Source: Otis tarda
Taxonomy: Eukaryota; Chordata; Aves; Otidiformes; Otididae
Direction of reading: 5' to 3'
Assembly (NCBI GenBank): GCA_026413225.1
Contig: CM048591.1
Span: forward strand, 78,098,009-78,162,008
Length of the DNA stretch: 64,000 nt
In this document: piece after piece, positions 61,330-64,000 of the stretch
Layout of the letters: each line of letters opens with the position of its first letter
Numbering within the stretch: the stretch's first letter is position 1
The notes under the pieces: model-generated
The model's input: the letters and a program-made list of their open reading frames with translations, nothing else
Database searches by the model: none
Told to the model about the DNA's origin: nothing
Program-made: the position numbers and the translations under genes

Positions 61330-61660
61330 ACTGAGTAGTTACTTGATCATTTAATTATTGTGCAGTTACATAATAACTCCATGACTATTGAAGCCCTTCA
61401 GATTGCATTAATTACACTCGGAGTAATTATTCCCATCCGCTGACATGGATGTATGTCATACAGTTTGCTAGACAAGATAAATTTCTCAGAAACTCATGAC
61501 TGAAGAGAGGATTTTAAAAATGGACTGGCCAACACAGTCTTAATTACAGCACTTGGCAGTGTGAATTTATTTCACCTAGCATTGCATAATGTAATTATGC
61601 TATCCCAATAGAAAAGAACATGAATTGAACTTTATAGTTGTTACATCTCTAAGGATCAGA
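61330..61660. promoter_or_regulatory. Possible conserved element with paired homeodomain sites
   Basis: TAATTAC (61409-61415) and GTAATTA (61423-61429) form an inverted pair with a 7-nt spacer. GCATAAT-GTA-ATTATGC (61584-61600) forms a second inverted pair. Further cores are ATTTAATTATTG (about 61350) and TCTTAATTACAGC (about 61540). Paired-type and POU homeodomain dimers bind such arrangements. The block is repeat-free, and conservation is untested. Confidence 0.3.
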
Positions 61661-62660
61661 TGCAAATATATGAACAATACATGTAAATATATCACTATAG
61701 ACCAAGCAGAACCCTGTTGCATCCGGAAAGTAGAACACACTAATCATAATAAAATTACTATTTTCTTGCATTGGAACCCAGAAATTAGCACACTGAAATA
61801 ATGTTGGTAGTGACTGTATAGGCATTTTGTAGCACTGTTAATACCTCTAACAACAGTTCATAACACAGCTTGCCTTATGTATATGAGCAATAGCCACAAC
61901 CACAAAGGGGCAAATGGAGACTTGTGGTAGAGTTGCCCAAATAGGGCACAGGAAAAAAAAAAACGTGCAAAAAGTAAAACCTGCAAGAATGAACAAGAAG
62001 GCAGCTAGGGTGTCTGGTAAAACCAAAATCATCCTGCCAAAACAGGCAGGAACGGTAGTTCTACATAGTAGTCCAGCAGAACGAGTGAAGCTGGAAAATG
62101 TCCTTGTCGTGAAAAACAGTTGTCAAGGGCAAATGAGATTAAACCTCCTTTCTTCGGTGGGGCAGTGGGAAGAGAAGCACAAACCCCCCACTATCGACAA
62201 ATGGGGAAGGATGGAGGAGTAAGCAAGAAGCCCACTTTGGTTCTGGCTTCCTTCATCGAAGCAGTGTCATGACCAGCTGCCTTGTCCTTGGCCACTGAAG
62301 ACCACCAGAACAACGCGGTGATGTGTACAGACTAGAGAGAGAAATGAAATGGTTACTCACAGGGTGGGTTTCTTTTAAAATTACTTTTATACTTTTTACA
62401 GTTTAGAAATGTATGAGGGAATACACTTCTAAGCTTGCATCAAAGACTCAGGTGAGTTAGATGACATACCAACTATGTGTCATAGAGCCTTCAACATATA
62501 ATATCTTCAAATATAGATCTCACATCCTATGTGACATGCGAAATTTAATTTATGCCACAGAAGCCTTCCCACGACTCTGCTTTCCCCGTTATTCTGTTCA
62601 CCAGCTGCAATCTACAAAAAGTAAATTTTTATTCTGAAATTATTCTTACAATAATTAGTA

Positions 62661-62724
62661 AATGATTATTAGTTAATAATAGTAATAATAGTAACAATAA
62701 TAATAGTGATGATGATGATGATGA
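62661..62724 (+). repeat. Compound microsatellite (TAA/TAG)n-(GAT)n
   Basis: Imperfect AATAATAGT units run into five to six GAT repeats, ending before AAGAAAAGTG. A T16 run follows at 62737. Confidence 0.88.
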
Positions 62725-63259
62725 AGAAAAGTGTACTTTTTTTTTTTTTTTTAAATCCTAGAATTAAACCCGATATATTAGGGCTGTGCCTGTCTGCTCA
62801 TGTAATTGACTGGGCAAAGGGAACCTGCTAGTTTTGTGACCAAGGAAAACGCGCTAAACCTTTTCTGTTTTTTGATGTTCACAAAGCACAGGGAGTTGGT
62901 GAGAAAGAGCTGTACATGCCTTTTCCACCCGTGGGCAAGAATTGAGGGTAACTTCAAATGCAGTTAATGTAGGGGCGATCGACTATCTCAGTCTCTAGTC
63001 CAGCAAACTGAGACAGCAGCTAGCTCCCCACTTCCCTTTATATCCTAAGTTTCTGCTAAAATGATCCCAGTGAAACAGGTGGTGTTGTTTCTACTTAAAT
63101 AACCGTCGTTAGTCTTCAGAGTGCGTGTCAGCTTGAGCTAAACAGACCAATTTTCACATGGCAATCAGCGGGCATGCTCGCATCCCTCCATGGCCCTGGA
63201 TCTCTCCGCTGGTTCCTGGCTTCCTGTGGCTCATCCCCAAACCCACCCTGGACCATGTC

Positions 63260-63331
63260 CCCATGCTGAAGATGGTCTTTCCGTAACAGTTTCGCAGCAG
63301 CTTCTTTCTCTTCTGCATCCAGGGCTGTCAA
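63260..63331 (-). other. Weak exon-like segment, minus strand
   Basis: Read on the minus strand, TATTGACAG/CCCTGG gives an acceptor-like edge. The frame then reads TALDAEEKEAAAKLLRKDHL, helix-like and rich in A, E and K, and CCAGG/GTGGGT gives a donor-like edge near 63244. The pyrimidine tract before the acceptor is poor. I do not recognise the peptide. The open frame continues to 63128 without splicing. Confidence 0.12.
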
Positions 63332-63399
63332 TACCCATAGGGTTGTGGGCGGGATTGCTTTTTAATGAAAAACAGCAATTTAAAAAATTTCATGAATTC

Positions 63400-63409
63400 A
63401 GGGGGCGCT
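63400..63409 (+). promoter_or_regulatory. CTCF-core-like site
   Basis: CAGGGGGCGC matches the most informative part of the CTCF motif (CAGGGGGCGC within CCACCAGGGGGCGC), though the preceding bases (GAATT) do not fit. One isolated match of ten bases is weak evidence. Confidence 0.2.
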
Positions 63410-64000
63410 TTTTTTGAAGTTTAAAATATCTAATTAACTGCTTCCTGAAGTCAGGCTCAAGAACTCCTAAAAACAATGTTGTTTCAGCTGTAATACGGTC
63501 ACAAATTATGTACCTTGAGAAATAGTATCCTGATTCATCGGTGACATTTTGAGAAAAGGGAGGGATGGTGAACTAGTCAGAATATCTACGTGTTTTTAAA
63601 GTATCCCATTCTCTGAAAGTGCTCTACCAAACACCTTATTGGCCACAGTTTAAGCTTTGAAGTATTGTGTTAAATTCTCCAGACCTGACCAAATGCAAGG
63701 AGATGCTTTTAGGAGAGGTTCTAGAGGCTATGCAATAAAAATAAAGGTCGATATCTGCAAGAACTGGGGTGAGGCATTTGTCTGGAGGTTGTTGGTGCAG
63801 TACTTCAGCACACGTTGTCTGAGAATTACCTTCATGATTTTGCCTGTCACTATCATTTAGGATGTTTGCTGACGTTTTACTGTTACCTTTGTCAAGAAGC
63901 AATGTCCTGGGATGGAGGACTCAATAGGTCTTTCACAGAAAGTCAAAGAAACCAAACTAATCAACCTGGAAAGTTGTTCTCTGTCCCTCATTACTGGCTT

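Larger units (their letters stand above)
60812..64000. other. Unique non-coding sequence
   Basis: No certain gene. It contains a homeodomain-site-rich block (61330-61660), a compound trinucleotide microsatellite (62661-62724), a T16 run (62737-62752), a weak exon-like segment on the minus strand (63260-63331) and a CTCF-core-like site (63400-63409). The 102-codon lysine-rich plus frame at 61914-62222 has no recognisable feature. Confidence 0.55.

Noticed and set aside
61914..62222. 102-codon lysine-rich frame
   Set aside because: It includes an A11 run, with no domain, no splice context and no family recognised.

Overview
The window is vertebrate nuclear DNA, most likely from a bird. It holds seven recognisable CR1 LINE fragments. 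They are all 5'-truncated, all end in the CR1 3' tail (ATTCTATG-type repeats on the element's own strand), and make up about 3.6 kb (5-6%) of the window. No SINE or L1 family was recognised, and the sequence is AT-rich and CpG-poor. CR1 also occurs in turtles and crocodilians. The low overall repeat load fits a bird better, but the order cannot be told from this sequence.

No protein-coding gene can be called with confidence. Apart from CR1 ORF2 remains, the open frames are short, lack a recognised domain, and often follow low-complexity sequence. The window is best read as a gene desert or the inside of very large introns. Two weak exon-like segments are flagged: 51673-51908 (+), with an acceptor-like start, an in-context ATG and a GT donor; and 63260-63331 (-). 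No rRNA, tRNA or CRISPR array was seen.

Layout. 1-4.5 kb: unique AT-rich DNA with a 22-bp perfect palindrome (278-299) and a small CpG-island-like patch near 3.4-3.8 kb. 4.5-14.3 kb: three CR1 fragments (4565, 7545, 13711) separated by unique DNA. 14.3-23.3 kb: a perfect CRE beside an inverted repeat, a 49-bp tandem duplication, two CpG-rich patches (16.8-17.07 and 17.58-17.83 kb) and a CpG-containing hairpin cluster at 22.0 kb. 23.3-39.6 kb: an internally deleted CR1, an 84-bp pure pyrimidine tract, a degenerate 30-bp minisatellite (28.37-28.6 kb), several blocks that look like conserved non-coding elements, a MITE-like relic, and a tRNA-Pro primer-binding-site-like 18-mer (39322) that may mark a decayed endogenous retrovirus. 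39.6-41.0 kb: the largest CR1, with much of its reverse-transcriptase domain but a mutated catalytic motif. 41-56 kb: unique DNA with a further relic repeat, a possible promoter (48.1 kb), the exon-like segment at 51.7 kb, paired AP-1 sites and a 178-bp tandem duplication (52.98-53.34 kb). 56-64 kb: two CR1 pieces, microsatellites and a homeodomain-site-rich block at 61.3-61.7 kb.

Nothing here amounts to a new multi-gene system. The items most worth checking are the PBS-like site whose two internal mismatches are both CpG transitions, the regular 30-bp and 178-bp tandem arrays, the 22-bp palindrome, the CpG-rich patches, the exon-like segment at 51.7 kb and the paired inverted homeodomain sites at 61.4-61.6 kb. 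Base counts and alignments were done by eye. The regulatory and conserved-element calls are inferences that need cross-species alignment.
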